From Bowmanella sp. JS7-9 (GTDB taxonomy: Bacteria > Pseudomonadota > Gammaproteobacteria > Enterobacterales > Alteromonadaceae), in contig NZ_JXSY01000011.1 of NCBI RefSeq assembly GCF_004329715.1, forward strand, positions 186,001 through 250,000: DNA of 64,000 bases. Reading direction: 5' to 3'. The position numbers were made by a program, and so were the translations under genes. Of this stretch, positions 25,771 through 34,364 are shown piece after piece. Each line of letters starts with the position of its first letter. The stretch's first letter is position 1. The notes under the pieces are model-generated. The model saw nothing but the letters and a program-made list of their open reading frames with translations. It was not told the origin of the DNA and ran no database searches.

Positions 25771-27798
25771 TTAAAATGCCCAGTTGAGCGACAGCGTCCA
25801 ATTTCGACGCTTGTTGGGTACGCCATCGGGTATTTCCGCGCTGATGGATGGCGAGCGATAATCGGTATTGGCGATATTGTCGATGTTGAGCGCCAGCGAC
25901 CAGTCTTTATTCATTTGGTAAGCGATGCGAGCGCGCCAAAGCCAATAAGCGTCCAGTGTGGTGAGATCATTATTTAATGCTTCGGTTTCACGCTCAGCAC
26001 GATACACGGCGGAGAGGCTGGTTTGCCAGCGTTGCCACTGGTTGGTTAGCTGAATCGACGCCATGCTGTCTGATTCACGAAAAGCCGCGGTTGGGAGTTT
26101 AAAAAAATGCGTTGCAGTGACACGCAGTCGGGTTTGATTGTTAAGCTGCCAGTGCAATTCCGTTTCCAGCCCCTGACTGGATTGCTGCGTACCGTTAACA
26201 AAACTGACCAGTCCATCCACATCGCCGACAATGATGGGATGAGTGTAATGGTTGTAAAAGGCCCCGACGGATAGCAGCAGGTCGTCACCAAGATACTGCA
26301 GGATAATGTCGGTGGTATTGATTGATTCGCTGATTAAATATGGGTTACCAGCCCGGGTAATCCCGCGAATCAGGCCTGTTTCACTGATCTCCGGTGCGCG
26401 GAATGCCTCACCGTAAAGCAATTTGAGCTGCCACGCGTCCGTAGGATAGAAAATGGCGCCTAAACGCAGATTGAATTGGCCCGACAGGCCCTGATATCTG
26501 TCATAGCGACCTCCTAAAATCCAGTCAACTCCCATGGCATGGGTCTGTATCTGCGTATAGGCGCCCATGAAACGTTGCGAGCCTTCAGTACCGATTTTGC
26601 TGACACTGTCGGTGTTGGGGAAATATTGGATGGGGTAGTCGCGTGATAGCAGACTCACGAGGTCGAAATTGGTATAGCCCTCCGCCCGCAGTTCGCTATT
26701 TTGTTGCCATTCGAGACCAAATTGCACATTGGTTTGAGGGGAATAAGACCAGTTATTCTGCCAGTTGAGGGCAATGCGTCTGTCTTCAAATATGCCAACG
26801 CCATGTAATGGCTCATCACTGGCAGGTTGACTGATAGTGGCGAATAGCCCCGGGGCTGTGCTCTGATTGCCGTTGTGGATTTCCGTTTCAACCCAGTCCA
26901 TGAGTAGCGTAGATTGAATCTGCTCAGTGAGTTGGAATTCATGTTCTGCAAACAGGAACTGGGCCTTTTGTAACGATCGGTTGTATTGATTGCTGATACG
27001 ACTGGTGTGATAAAAATCCGCCATCTGCAGTTCACGGGTGTGCCATTCGATGCGTGAGTGCTCGCCTTCCAGCGCCACGTGTAATGAATGTTGTTTGAAT
27101 GGATCTGACGTGGTGACGCGTTGATTACTGTAGCTGTCTGCCACCAGATAGGGCTCGCCGCGAGCGTCGGCGATATTGGCCTGAATGGTCAAATTCAGCG
27201 TGTCCTGAAATGAATGGGCGGCAAACAGGTCATAGTCGAGCCGATTTCCAGACGAGAGTGAGGCGGCCGAGATATCTTTCCGAGACACTATATTGACCAC
27301 GCCGGTAAATGCGTTGCTGCCATAAATTGACGATCCCGGCCCTCTTAAGATCTCCACCCGTTCAACATGCTGCAAAGAGAAATTCGCCAGGTGAGCAACG
27401 TTGCCGGATCTCGGGGCGTTTATGGCATGACCATCCAGTAAAAACAGGATTTTTTTTGAGGAAGAACCGTCACTCAGCCCCCGAGAGCTGGCCGAGTATT
27501 CATAGGGGTATGTGCTATAGCGTGACACCTGATAACCGGGCACAAACTCAAGCAATTCATGCAGATATCTGACGCCAAGCGCGTCAATTTCAGTACGGGT
27601 AAAAATGGTGGCAGGGGCAGGAATATCGCGAATCGTCTTCTCTGTGAGGGTATTAGATTCAATTTTGACATTGAGCAGATCAGCAAGTGACAAACTGTAT
27701 ATATCAGCTATCTCCTCTGCCCATAGCGGTGTCATCAGCACAGTGATTAACGCGCCGCTGGTCAATCGAACAACTCCCTTACTTGCCTGCTCGGGCAT
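25771..27798 (-). CDS. TonB-dependent outer membrane receptor
   Basis: Outer-membrane TonB-dependent receptor of 675 aa. Signal peptide, then SLADLLNVKIES and the plug domain (about 55-165: RDIPAPATIFTRTEI, then VERVEILRGPGSSIYGSNAFTGVVNIVSR), followed by a 22-strand-type barrel ending in LSLNWAF with terminal Phe. This plug type often neighbours YfiR-like proteins. It is translationally coupled to the YfiR-domain kinase, which suggests that ligand binding or uptake and signalling are linked. No Fur box or ligand-specific clue was found. ATG 27798 has only a weak GAAG upstream. Confidence 0.92.
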   Translation of the reverse strand: MPEQASKGVVRLTSGALITVLMTPLWAEEIADIYSLSLADLLNVKIESNTLTEKTIRDIPAPATIFTRTEIDALGVRYLHELLEFVPGYQVSRYSTYPYEYSASSRGLSDGSSSKKILFLLDGHAINAPRSGNVAHLANFSLQHVERVEILRGPGSSIYGSNAFTGVVNIVSRKDISAASLSSGNRLDYDLFAAHSFQDTLNLTIQANIADARGEPYLVADSYSNQRVTTSDPFKQHSLHVALEGEHSRIEWHTRELQMADFYHTSRISNQYNRSLQKAQFLFAEHEFQLTEQIQSTLLMDWVETEIHNGNQSTAPGLFATISQPASDEPLHGVGIFEDRRIALNWQNNWSYSPQTNVQFGLEWQQNSELRAEGYTNFDLVSLLSRDYPIQYFPNTDSVSKIGTEGSQRFMGAYTQIQTHAMGVDWILGGRYDRYQGLSGQFNLRLGAIFYPTDAWQLKLLYGEAFRAPEISETGLIRGITRAGNPYLISESINTTDIILQYLGDDLLLSVGAFYNHYTHPIIVGDVDGLVSFVNGTQQSSQGLETELHWQLNNQTRLRVTATHFFKLPTAAFRESDSMASIQLTNQWQRWQTSLSAVYRAERETEALNNDLTTLDAYWLWRARIAYQMNKDWSLALNIDNIANTDYRSPSISAEIPDGVPNKRRNWTLSLNWAF

Positions 27799-28123
27799 AA
27801 AACGCTTCTATTTTACGGATAAGACTTGAGTGTAGATTGTGCGGCTTGAAACGGTTAACCGCGACGCTGTGATTTCGTGAAAGTTTGAGGTGTATCAAGT
27901 TAATAGGGTTAACAAACCGTATTTAGGCAGCGGCTAACGTGACGTTGTGAATACCAGTTGTGTCGAGTGCTTACAGGATTGAGTCATCATCGAACTGCCC
28001 AACGAGAGAAACACAATGGAAAACAAATGCTTGTCTTGATCGCCTGATTTGTTGATTATTATTTTTTAAACGCGACCGGTGTCGGTTGCTTATTCGTCAG
28101 TTTTTATAAAGGGAAAAATGTAG
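27799..28123. other. 325-nt divergent intergenic region with palindromes
   Basis: No gene seen. It separates the TonB-receptor operon from the Yip1 gene. It holds a perfect 10-bp palindrome CGGTTAACCG (27852-27861), a related GGGTTAAC about 50 nt further on, and a hairpin GCGACCG-GTGT-CGGTTGC (28072-28089, one G-T pair). The GTTAAC elements are possible operators for the receptor operon; this is inference. Confidence 0.4.
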
Positions 28124-28750
28124 ATGGAAACTAGCCAGGTTACGCTTAATCCTTGGTTCTCTATGTGGACGCGCCCGCGTGCCACGATTCAGCAAATTGT
28201 TACCTCAGATCCATTTCATCTGGTTTTATTGCTAAGTGCGGTGTCAGGATTTTTGCATGCTTTAGACCGCGCCAGCATGCGCGACATGGGCGATAAATAT
28301 GACATTACGACCATTATTGCCATCGCCGCGATAAGCGGGCCAATTGGGGGCATCATTGGTTTGTATCTGGGTGGTGCACTGCTGCGTTGGGTGGGTAACT
28401 GGATGGGTGGAACTGGCTCATCTGAGACGATTCGTGCTGCAATCGCCTGGTCGAGCGTGCCGGTGATCTGGGCCGGACTACTTTGGATCCCTGCCATCGC
28501 GATGTTTGGCGATGTACTTTTCACCAGCGACACATCCAGTTTAGACGGCAATCTTGGCTTGGCTGTTGCACTGATTGTTTACGGTTTGATCGAAATCGTT
28601 ATCGGAGTATGGGCCATCGTGGTGTTTTTAAAATGTCTCGGTCAGGTGCAGGGGTTTTCAGCCTGGATGGCGCTCGCCAATAGTATTGTCGCAATGCTGG
28701 TTGTGGCCGTTCCGATTGTGATGGTGGTGCTGCTGTTTACCAGTATGTAA
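28124..28750 (+). CDS. Yip1 family membrane protein
   Basis: Polytopic inner-membrane protein of 208 aa with a Yip1 domain. It starts with a cytosolic segment (NPWFSMWTRPRATIQQIV, the typical opening of bacterial Yip1 proteins) followed by five hydrophobic helices (about 30-45, 62-88, 105-130, 145-170, 180-206). Eukaryotic Yip1 proteins act in membrane trafficking; bacterial members have no established function. It stands alone and converges with the DUF1294 gene. Confidence 0.85.
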   Translation: METSQVTLNPWFSMWTRPRATIQQIVTSDPFHLVLLLSAVSGFLHALDRASMRDMGDKYDITTIIAIAAISGPIGGIIGLYLGGALLRWVGNWMGGTGSSETIRAAIAWSSVPVIWAGLLWIPAIAMFGDVLFTSDTSSLDGNLGLAVALIVYGLIEIVIGVWAIVVFLKCLGQVQGFSAWMALANSIVAMLVVAVPIVMVVLLFTSM

Positions 28751-28760
28751 ACCTAACTTC

Positions 28761-28809
28761 CGGGGTGCCTTACACTTAGTTGGGTAAGGCAAAAAACACT
28801 TTTACCCCG
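28761..28809. other. nested inverted repeats between convergent genes
   Basis: Inner stem GCCTTAC (28767-28773) and GTAAGGC (28784-28790), enclosed by CGGGGT (28761-28766) and ACCCCG (28804-28809). It lies between the Yip1 and DUF1294 stops and may act as a weak bidirectional terminator, though no classic T-tract follows. Confidence 0.3.
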
Positions 28810-28817
28810 TTGTGGTT

Positions 28818-29411
28818 TTACAACGTGAAGGTTGGATGAGTTAACCACCAGGTCAGGCCACTAATATTGATGATAACGGTTGACCAATAGACCCGGCGAA
28901 AGCTGGCTTTAGCGGATTTGTGTCGCAGGCGCTGCTGCGCCAATGCGGCGGCGGGCCAGCCGCCCAGCAAAGCGAACAGGTGAAGTGTCGACTCCTTAAC
29001 GCGCCAAGCTCCACTTTGCGCGGATGCTTTATCTCGGGCGTAGGCCATATAACCCAATAAGTTAGCGCCTAAGATCACCCATAACAGATTGAGTGGTATC
29101 AGCTGTTTAGAGGCGAGGCCAGCGAGCACAATCAGGTAAAGCACGCCCAGGTAAACGGCATGTGGGGTTGGTTTGTGTGGCCGTTGCAACGTTCGTTTTC
29201 TATCAGCAGGGCGCTCAATATTTGCCGCTTGCCATTTTCCTTTTTCATCGCGAACCGCGTCATACACAAGCAGTTCGCCGTCTTCGGGTCGGGGCGTACG
29301 GCGTACAAACTGACTGATATGCACAAAACAGCGCTGTCCACCGCCATTGGGTTCGACAAAGCCAAAGCCTTTATCGTCATTCCAACTTTGTAATCGTCCT
29401 TGATAACCCAC
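28818..29411 (-). CDS. cold-shock domain / DUF1294 fusion membrane protein
   Basis: Two-part protein of 197 aa. An N-terminal cold-shock (OB) domain has RNP1-like KGFGFVEP and a CFVHISQF block (about 2-65). A basic linker leads to a DUF1294 domain with hydrophobic helices (about 80-197; YMAYARDKASA, LLGGWPAA). The predicted role is nucleic-acid binding at the membrane; biochemical function unknown. The start is GTG 29411, with its AAGGG inside the end of the M24 peptidase gene, only 11 nt after that stop codon, so the two are probably cotranscribed. Confidence 0.85.
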   Translation of the reverse strand: MGYQGRLQSWNDDKGFGFVEPNGGGQRCFVHISQFVRRTPRPEDGELLVYDAVRDEKGKWQAANIERPADRKRTLQRPHKPTPHAVYLGVLYLIVLAGLASKQLIPLNLLWVILGANLLGYMAYARDKASAQSGAWRVKESTLHLFALLGGWPAAALAQQRLRHKSAKASFRRVYWSTVIINISGLTWWLTHPTFTL

Positions 29412-29422
29412 CGCGATGACCC

Positions 29423-30739
29423 TTACTGGCTGTTAATCAAATGAAATTTTGTTTGGCGACCATCCAGATAATGCACGCCTTTATCGTCAAACAGCGCATT
29501 TTCTTCCAGCATAATGCGAATGTCTTTACCCCATTGCGGAATGTCGGTCGCCGCGTTCAGTTCGATGGAGTAAGCGGTATTCAGATGCAGCGGATAGTCG
29601 CCCTCTCCGGGTACACCCTGCTGTGCATCCCACATGCCCAACGTAGTGCCTGCCGCATGCCCATGATAGCCGATAGGATGGGTGTAAATATGCGGGCGCA
29701 GCCCTTCAGCTTTGCCCTGTTCTAATGACATTTTGAGTACTTCATTGCCGGTTCGACAGGCCTTAAAGTTGGCGGTAAAGATGTCCTGTACACGATTGGC
29801 ATTGGCTAGCGCTTGCTTAAGGTAATCCGGTGCATCGGTCTCACCCGCACGCAGCACGTAGGCATGTTGCTGCTGATCGGTATTGAGGCGCAGGTAGGTG
29901 ATGCCAAAATCCACGTGCAACAAATCACCGGGCAGAATCACCTGTTCGCCGGGACGTTCACTAAAGGCCTGCAGATGGTCGAATTTATCCGCGTTGGCAC
30001 GCTGAATAGAGACAGTGGGATGAAACCAATTGGTCAGTTTCATTTCCCGGGATTTTTCTCGCAGCCACCAAACCACATCGTCGGTGGTGGTTTTGCCAGG
30101 GGTGATAACCCGATTAGAAAATGCCTCGGCAATAATGTCATGCCCCATGGCTACAATCTGCGGATAAACCGCCAGCTCTTTAGGGCTGCGGGTTTCCAGC
30201 CAGGCGATGGCCAGATTCTGCGCCGACACAATTTTGTTTTGTGCCTCGCCCATGGCTTGTCTGAATGCCGTCAGTTCGGTGGCGCTGATGCCGTCTGCCA
30301 GCGCCGTTCGCGCAGATTGATTGACGCCAATTGCTTTGGGGCTTTTAGCTTTGATCAAGTCAACCAGTGCTTGCCACTGGTCTGGTTGTGCTTCTTTGTC
30401 CCAGGCTTTTTCGAACAGCTCACCGACTTTGTAGCGCGCAATAGCATAAAACTCCGGCTCGCCGACACTGGGGGTATAAATCACCAGAATGGTGCGGCGC
30501 CGGGCGGAAAGCCAGGTGCTGGGCAGCATGGTTTTGAGGACCGGATCTTCATTGTATTCGCGGGAAATCAGCACCCACATATCAATGCCTTCACGACGCA
30601 TCAGCGTCGGCAGTACAGTGGTCAGGCGCTCCTGTAGAATGTCGTCGATGATCTGCGCTCGCTCACGCATGGGCAGAGGAAGCTCCGTAGCCACACTCAC
30701 GCTGCTGATAAGTAACAGGAAAAGACTAATCAGTCTCAT
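29423..30739 (-). CDS. M24 family metallopeptidase (Xaa-Pro peptidase-like), secreted
   Basis: Pita-bread-fold metallopeptidase of 438 aa with a signal peptide (LISLFLLLISSVSVA). The N-terminal creatinase-like domain (about 30-180) precedes the M24 catalytic domain. Metal-ligand regions are HVDFGI, THPIGYHGHAAG, SIELNAAT and MLEENAL. Most M24 aminopeptidases are cytosolic, so the clear signal peptide marks an exported subgroup. It is divergent from pdsO and followed by the DUF1294 gene. The exact substrate (Xaa-Pro dipeptides or other) is not determined. Confidence 0.88.
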   Translation of the reverse strand: MRLISLFLLLISSVSVATELPLPMRERAQIIDDILQERLTTVLPTLMRREGIDMWVLISREYNEDPVLKTMLPSTWLSARRRTILVIYTPSVGEPEFYAIARYKVGELFEKAWDKEAQPDQWQALVDLIKAKSPKAIGVNQSARTALADGISATELTAFRQAMGEAQNKIVSAQNLAIAWLETRSPKELAVYPQIVAMGHDIIAEAFSNRVITPGKTTTDDVVWWLREKSREMKLTNWFHPTVSIQRANADKFDHLQAFSERPGEQVILPGDLLHVDFGITYLRLNTDQQQHAYVLRAGETDAPDYLKQALANANRVQDIFTANFKACRTGNEVLKMSLEQGKAEGLRPHIYTHPIGYHGHAAGTTLGMWDAQQGVPGEGDYPLHLNTAYSIELNAATDIPQWGKDIRIMLEENALFDDKGVHYLDGRQTKFHLINSQ

Positions 30740-31006
30740 AAAAAGTCCTTTTAATCATGGATTTGAACAAGCTATCAGGTTGTTTGCGCCGCTTCAATCC
30801 AGCCGTTTCGAGCTACCCCAATTGAAGATAACCTATATCTTATATTCCTGGGTGAGCGGCACCCGAGTGTTGAGTATGTACTTCACCGCTGCTTTGCATA
30901 TTTTCGCCATATTTGATCGCCACATTGCCATAAAGGCTGCCCGCTTTTGCCATCCGCGCTTGGTTTACTAACAGGGAAGCAAACAAACAACCTGTTGGAG
31001 ATTCTC

Positions 31007-31741
31007 ATGAAAAAGACTGTATTAGCCCTGACTACTGCCATGTTATTTAACACTGCTGCCTTTGCTGCTGTACCGACCGAAAAGGAGCAAAAACGCAATG
31101 AAGCGATTGGCTTTGGCTCTGGCCTGGTGGCCGGTGCATTGGTTGGCGGCCCCATTGGTGCCATTCTTGGCGCGACATTCGGCGTGTTGTTGGTTGATGA
31201 CGTCAACGACGAGCACCGTTTGACCAGTAAGCAGGCGGAGTTAGCCGATGCCAATGCACAACTGGATGCCAAGCAATCGGAGTTAGTCGCCTTGCATAAA
31301 TCGCTGGTGCATTACCGGGAAAAGGCCAGCCAACTGGCTTCAGTGCAACAACATCTGGAGCGTTTACCCAGCTCGCTCAGTAGCAACATTCAGTTCAGAA
31401 CGGCATCCGCCAATCTGGAGCCGCACTACCAGCAACAATTAGATACGCTGGCTGACAGCCTGCTGAGTAATCCGGCGTTGTCAGTCAGCCTGACCGGGTT
31501 TGCCGATCAGCGTGGTGACGATGGCTACAACCTAAGCCTGTCTGAGCAGCGCGTCGAACGGGTCCGCCAGTATTTATTGGATAAAGGCGTTGACGGGTCG
31601 CAAATTATCGCCAGCGCCAAAGGCGAACAGGAACTGGTAAATACCGATGGCAGCAATGAGGGCAATTTCTTTGACCGTCGGGTGATGCTGAACGTGGTCA
31701 CCAGCCAAACCGGCATGATGGCACAAGCGGCAGATCAATAA
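31007..31741 (+). CDS. pdsO: sortase-system OmpA family protein PdsO
   Basis: OmpA-like protein of the dedicated sortase system, 244 aa. Signal peptide (MKKTVLALTTAMLFNTAAFA), a glycine-rich hydrophobic hairpin (GSGLVAGALVGGPIGAILGATFG, about 36-60), a coiled coil (about 70-120), and a C-terminal OmpA peptidoglycan-binding domain with GFADQRGDDGYN and LSEQRVERVRQYL. The start at 31007 is set by TTGGAG upstream and the signal peptide. It heads a three-gene operon with the VIT/VWA target 11 nt downstream and the sortase. Function within the system is unknown. Confidence 0.87.
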   Translation: MKKTVLALTTAMLFNTAAFAAVPTEKEQKRNEAIGFGSGLVAGALVGGPIGAILGATFGVLLVDDVNDEHRLTSKQAELADANAQLDAKQSELVALHKSLVHYREKASQLASVQQHLERLPSSLSSNIQFRTASANLEPHYQQQLDTLADSLLSNPALSVSLTGFADQRGDDGYNLSLSEQRVERVRQYLLDKGVDGSQIIASAKGEQELVNTDGSNEGNFFDRRVMLNVVTSQTGMMAQAADQ

Positions 31742-31752
31742 GGAAAGTCCCC

Positions 31753-33750
31753 ATGACAAACAGCACCACGATGCCTCAGGGCTGGCTGATTTGTTGTTTG
31801 GCGCTGCTGTTTGCAGCGCCTTTTTTCAGCCATGCACAAACGTTCGCTACCCCACCCCTGACCAGTCTGGATGACATCCAGCAGGGCAGTTTGCTATTGC
31901 GCCATCCGGATTGGGATGGCATGCGCCTGAGTCCGCAACTGGATACCCAGGTGGACATGCAGATCACCGGGTTGGTTGCACGGGTCACAGTTAAACAACG
32001 CTTCTATAACCCAGATAATCAGTGGGTAAATGCGACCTACCTGTTTCCGCTACCGGAACAGTCGGCGGTCGACGGTCTGACGATGCGTATTGGTGACAGA
32101 TTAATTGAAGGCGAGATTCAGGCTAAACAACAGGCGCGGGAAACTTTCGAACAAGCCAAAGCGCAGGGCAAAAAAGCCAGTCTGGTCGAGCAGCATCGTC
32201 CCAACCTGTTTACCAATGAGATTGCTAATATCGGACCGGGTGAACGCATTGAAGTCGAAATTCGTTATCAACAGACTGTGTTATATGACAACGGCCAGTT
32301 CCACGTGCGTTTCCCGATGACAGTGACGCCACGCTACTCGCCCCTGTTACCCACCTGGCAACAGGAAGAGGGGGTAGAGGCCAAGCCGCGCAATTTATTG
32401 GAGGAAGTCGCAGCGCTTTCGCATTTACATGATCCCCATGGGCGGCCAGCCAACCAGATTTCGTTACGCGCCACATTATTGCCAGGTTTTAAACTGGCCG
32501 GGCTGTCTAGCCCATATCACGATGTCACCGTGAATCGCGCTGAGCAACAATATGAAGTGCAACTGAAACAAACCGATATCGCCAACCGGGACTTTCAGTT
32601 GCGCTGGCGCGCTGCGCAATCTGCGGTGCCACAAATATCTGTGATTCAGCAGGGCGACTACGGCGTATTGATGGTGGTTCCCGCCAGCCAACCTGATCAA
32701 CGACAGGTACAGGCGCGGGAATTAATCCTGCTGCTGGATACCTCAGGCTCCATGTACGGTGATGCGATAGAGCAGGCCAAGGCGGCGGTGAGGCAGGCTT
32801 TGGGCAGTCTGACCGATGCAGATACATTCAACCTGATTGAATTTAATTCGGATTTTCGTGCTGTGTGGCCTGTTGCGCAGGTTGCCACTGCACAGAACAT
32901 TCAACTGGCGCAGAGGTTTGTTTATGCTCTGCAGGCCGATGGGGGCACTGAAATGGCATCGGCTTTGACCTTTGCCCTGCAAGACTCCGAACCGACGGAC
33001 AGATTACGTCAGATTGTCTTTATTACTGATGGCGCGGTGGGCAACGAAGAGCAATTGATGCAGATTATCCAGCGTCGGTTAGGGGTGTCCCGGCTGTTTA
33101 CTGTGGGGATCGGCTCGGCACCCAACAGCTATTTTATGAGTGAAGCGGCCGAGATGGGGCGCGGCGCATATACCCTGATTGGAGATATTCGCGAAGTAAG
33201 CAGTCAGATGACGGTCTTGCTGAATAAATTGCGCTACGTGGCTTTGACCGATCTGGCGATTAATTTCAGCAGTGATACCGAATTTTTCCCCCGTGTCTTG
33301 CCGGATGTCTATATCGATCAACCGCTTAGTGTGACGTTTCGGAGCAATGCCAGGCAAAGGGATCTCGTTTTAAGCGGCATGTTTGATGGTATGCCATTTG
33401 AGCAACCTCTGGTCATGCAGCAATCGGCTGCACAGGGGCTGGAAAAGCTATGGGCGCGCAGCAAAATTACTCAGTTGGAGCGTGAGCGCCGTCAGGCACA
33501 GGAGCCTGAAGCGTTTAATCAGGCGATTACCGATGTTGCACTGGAATTTGAGCTGGTCAGCGAATTTACCTCGCTGGTGGCAGTGGATAAGACACCGACG
33601 AAACCAGAACGAGAGTTGGCCTTACTACGCGGAGTGCCCAATGCATTGCCACTGGGGATGCTGCCAATTGGTGCCAGCGGCTGGAAGCTGAATCTGCTGC
33701 TTGCACTGTTTGCTGGCCTTTGTGCGCTATGGATTAACCGGAGACTCTGA
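31753..33750 (+). CDS. marine proteobacterial sortase target protein (VIT-VWA)
   Basis: Predicted single substrate of the adjacent sortase, 665 aa. Signal peptide (about 1-29), VIT domain (about 35-165), VWA domain (about 320-500) with MIDAS residues DTSGS from Asp329, GGTEM, and Asp426 in FITDG. A C-terminal hydrophobic helix (WKLNLLLALFAGLCALWI) and basic tail NRRL complete the sorting-signal architecture. The motif before the helix is LPLGM-LPIGA (632-641) and lacks the Thr-Gly of LPXTG. The stop overlaps the sortase ATG by one base. The VWA domain implies metal-dependent protein or matrix binding. Confidence 0.9.
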   Translation: MTNSTTMPQGWLICCLALLFAAPFFSHAQTFATPPLTSLDDIQQGSLLLRHPDWDGMRLSPQLDTQVDMQITGLVARVTVKQRFYNPDNQWVNATYLFPLPEQSAVDGLTMRIGDRLIEGEIQAKQQARETFEQAKAQGKKASLVEQHRPNLFTNEIANIGPGERIEVEIRYQQTVLYDNGQFHVRFPMTVTPRYSPLLPTWQQEEGVEAKPRNLLEEVAALSHLHDPHGRPANQISLRATLLPGFKLAGLSSPYHDVTVNRAEQQYEVQLKQTDIANRDFQLRWRAAQSAVPQISVIQQGDYGVLMVVPASQPDQRQVQARELILLLDTSGSMYGDAIEQAKAAVRQALGSLTDADTFNLIEFNSDFRAVWPVAQVATAQNIQLAQRFVYALQADGGTEMASALTFALQDSEPTDRLRQIVFITDGAVGNEEQLMQIIQRRLGVSRLFTVGIGSAPNSYFMSEAAEMGRGAYTLIGDIREVSSQMTVLLNKLRYVALTDLAINFSSDTEFFPRVLPDVYIDQPLSVTFRSNARQRDLVLSGMFDGMPFEQPLVMQQSAAQGLEKLWARSKITQLERERRQAQEPEAFNQAITDVALEFELVSEFTSLVAVDKTPTKPERELALLRGVPNALPLGMLPIGASGWKLNLLLALFAGLCALWINRRL

Positions 33751-34337
33751 TGCCAGCCAGAAAACATCTAATCGTGGGTGGGCTTATCTTACTGGCCAGT
33801 TGGCAGGCGTTTGCCGGGGGCTACATCTGGTTAAAAGCTCATGTGGCTCAGTATCTGATTGCTGAAGCCTGGTATGTCACTGTGCAAACCGGCGAACAGG
33901 CCAAACCGTGGCGCTGGGCAGATACCTATCCCCTTGGTCGTTTAACGATTGCTGAGGACGATAGTTTTGTATTAGCCGGGTCGTCGGGCCGCACCCTGGC
34001 GTTTGCACCCGGTCATGTCACTGGCACGGCGTTGCCCGGTGAGTCTGGCAATATTGTATTGGCAGCTCACCGCGATACCCATTTTGCCCGATTGGCTGAG
34101 GCCAGCCTGGGTGACGATATTTGGTTGGAGTCGGCGCGCGGTACAAGACACTATCGCATTGCCAATATTCAGGTGGTAAGCGAGTCCGACACGCAGGTTT
34201 TGCACCAAAAAGGAGATGATCGCCTTACCCTGATCACCTGCTATCCGTTTGATGGGCTGGCCGGTCAGGCGACTCAGCGCATGGTGGTCACGGCATTGCC
34301 GGTGGGGCCAGCGCATGAATTTAACACTTTGAAATAA
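33750..34337 (+). CDS. class GN sortase
   Basis: Cysteine transpeptidase of the Gram-negative sortase class, 195 aa. An N-terminal membrane anchor (about 7-24) precedes the sortase barrel. The catalytic triad is His107 (AAHRDTHF), Cys164 (TLITCYPF) and Arg177 (TQRMVV). Its ATG overlaps the target stop (TGATG), as expected for a dedicated enzyme-substrate pair. The acceptor nucleophile in Gram-negative cells is unknown. The regulators pdsS/pdsR lie about 16 kb upstream rather than adjacent. Confidence 0.93.
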   Translation: MPARKHLIVGGLILLASWQAFAGGYIWLKAHVAQYLIAEAWYVTVQTGEQAKPWRWADTYPLGRLTIAEDDSFVLAGSSGRTLAFAPGHVTGTALPGESGNIVLAAHRDTHFARLAEASLGDDIWLESARGTRHYRIANIQVVSESDTQVLHQKGDDRLTLITCYPFDGLAGQATQRMVVTALPVGPAHEFNTLK

Positions 34338-34364
34338 CACTTATTTCCAGCTTGATATAGGCTT

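Noticed and set aside
29813-30637. 274-codon plus-strand frame opposite the M24 peptidase
   Set aside because: Antisense shadow of a clear M24 gene; no recognisable domain or ribosome binding site.
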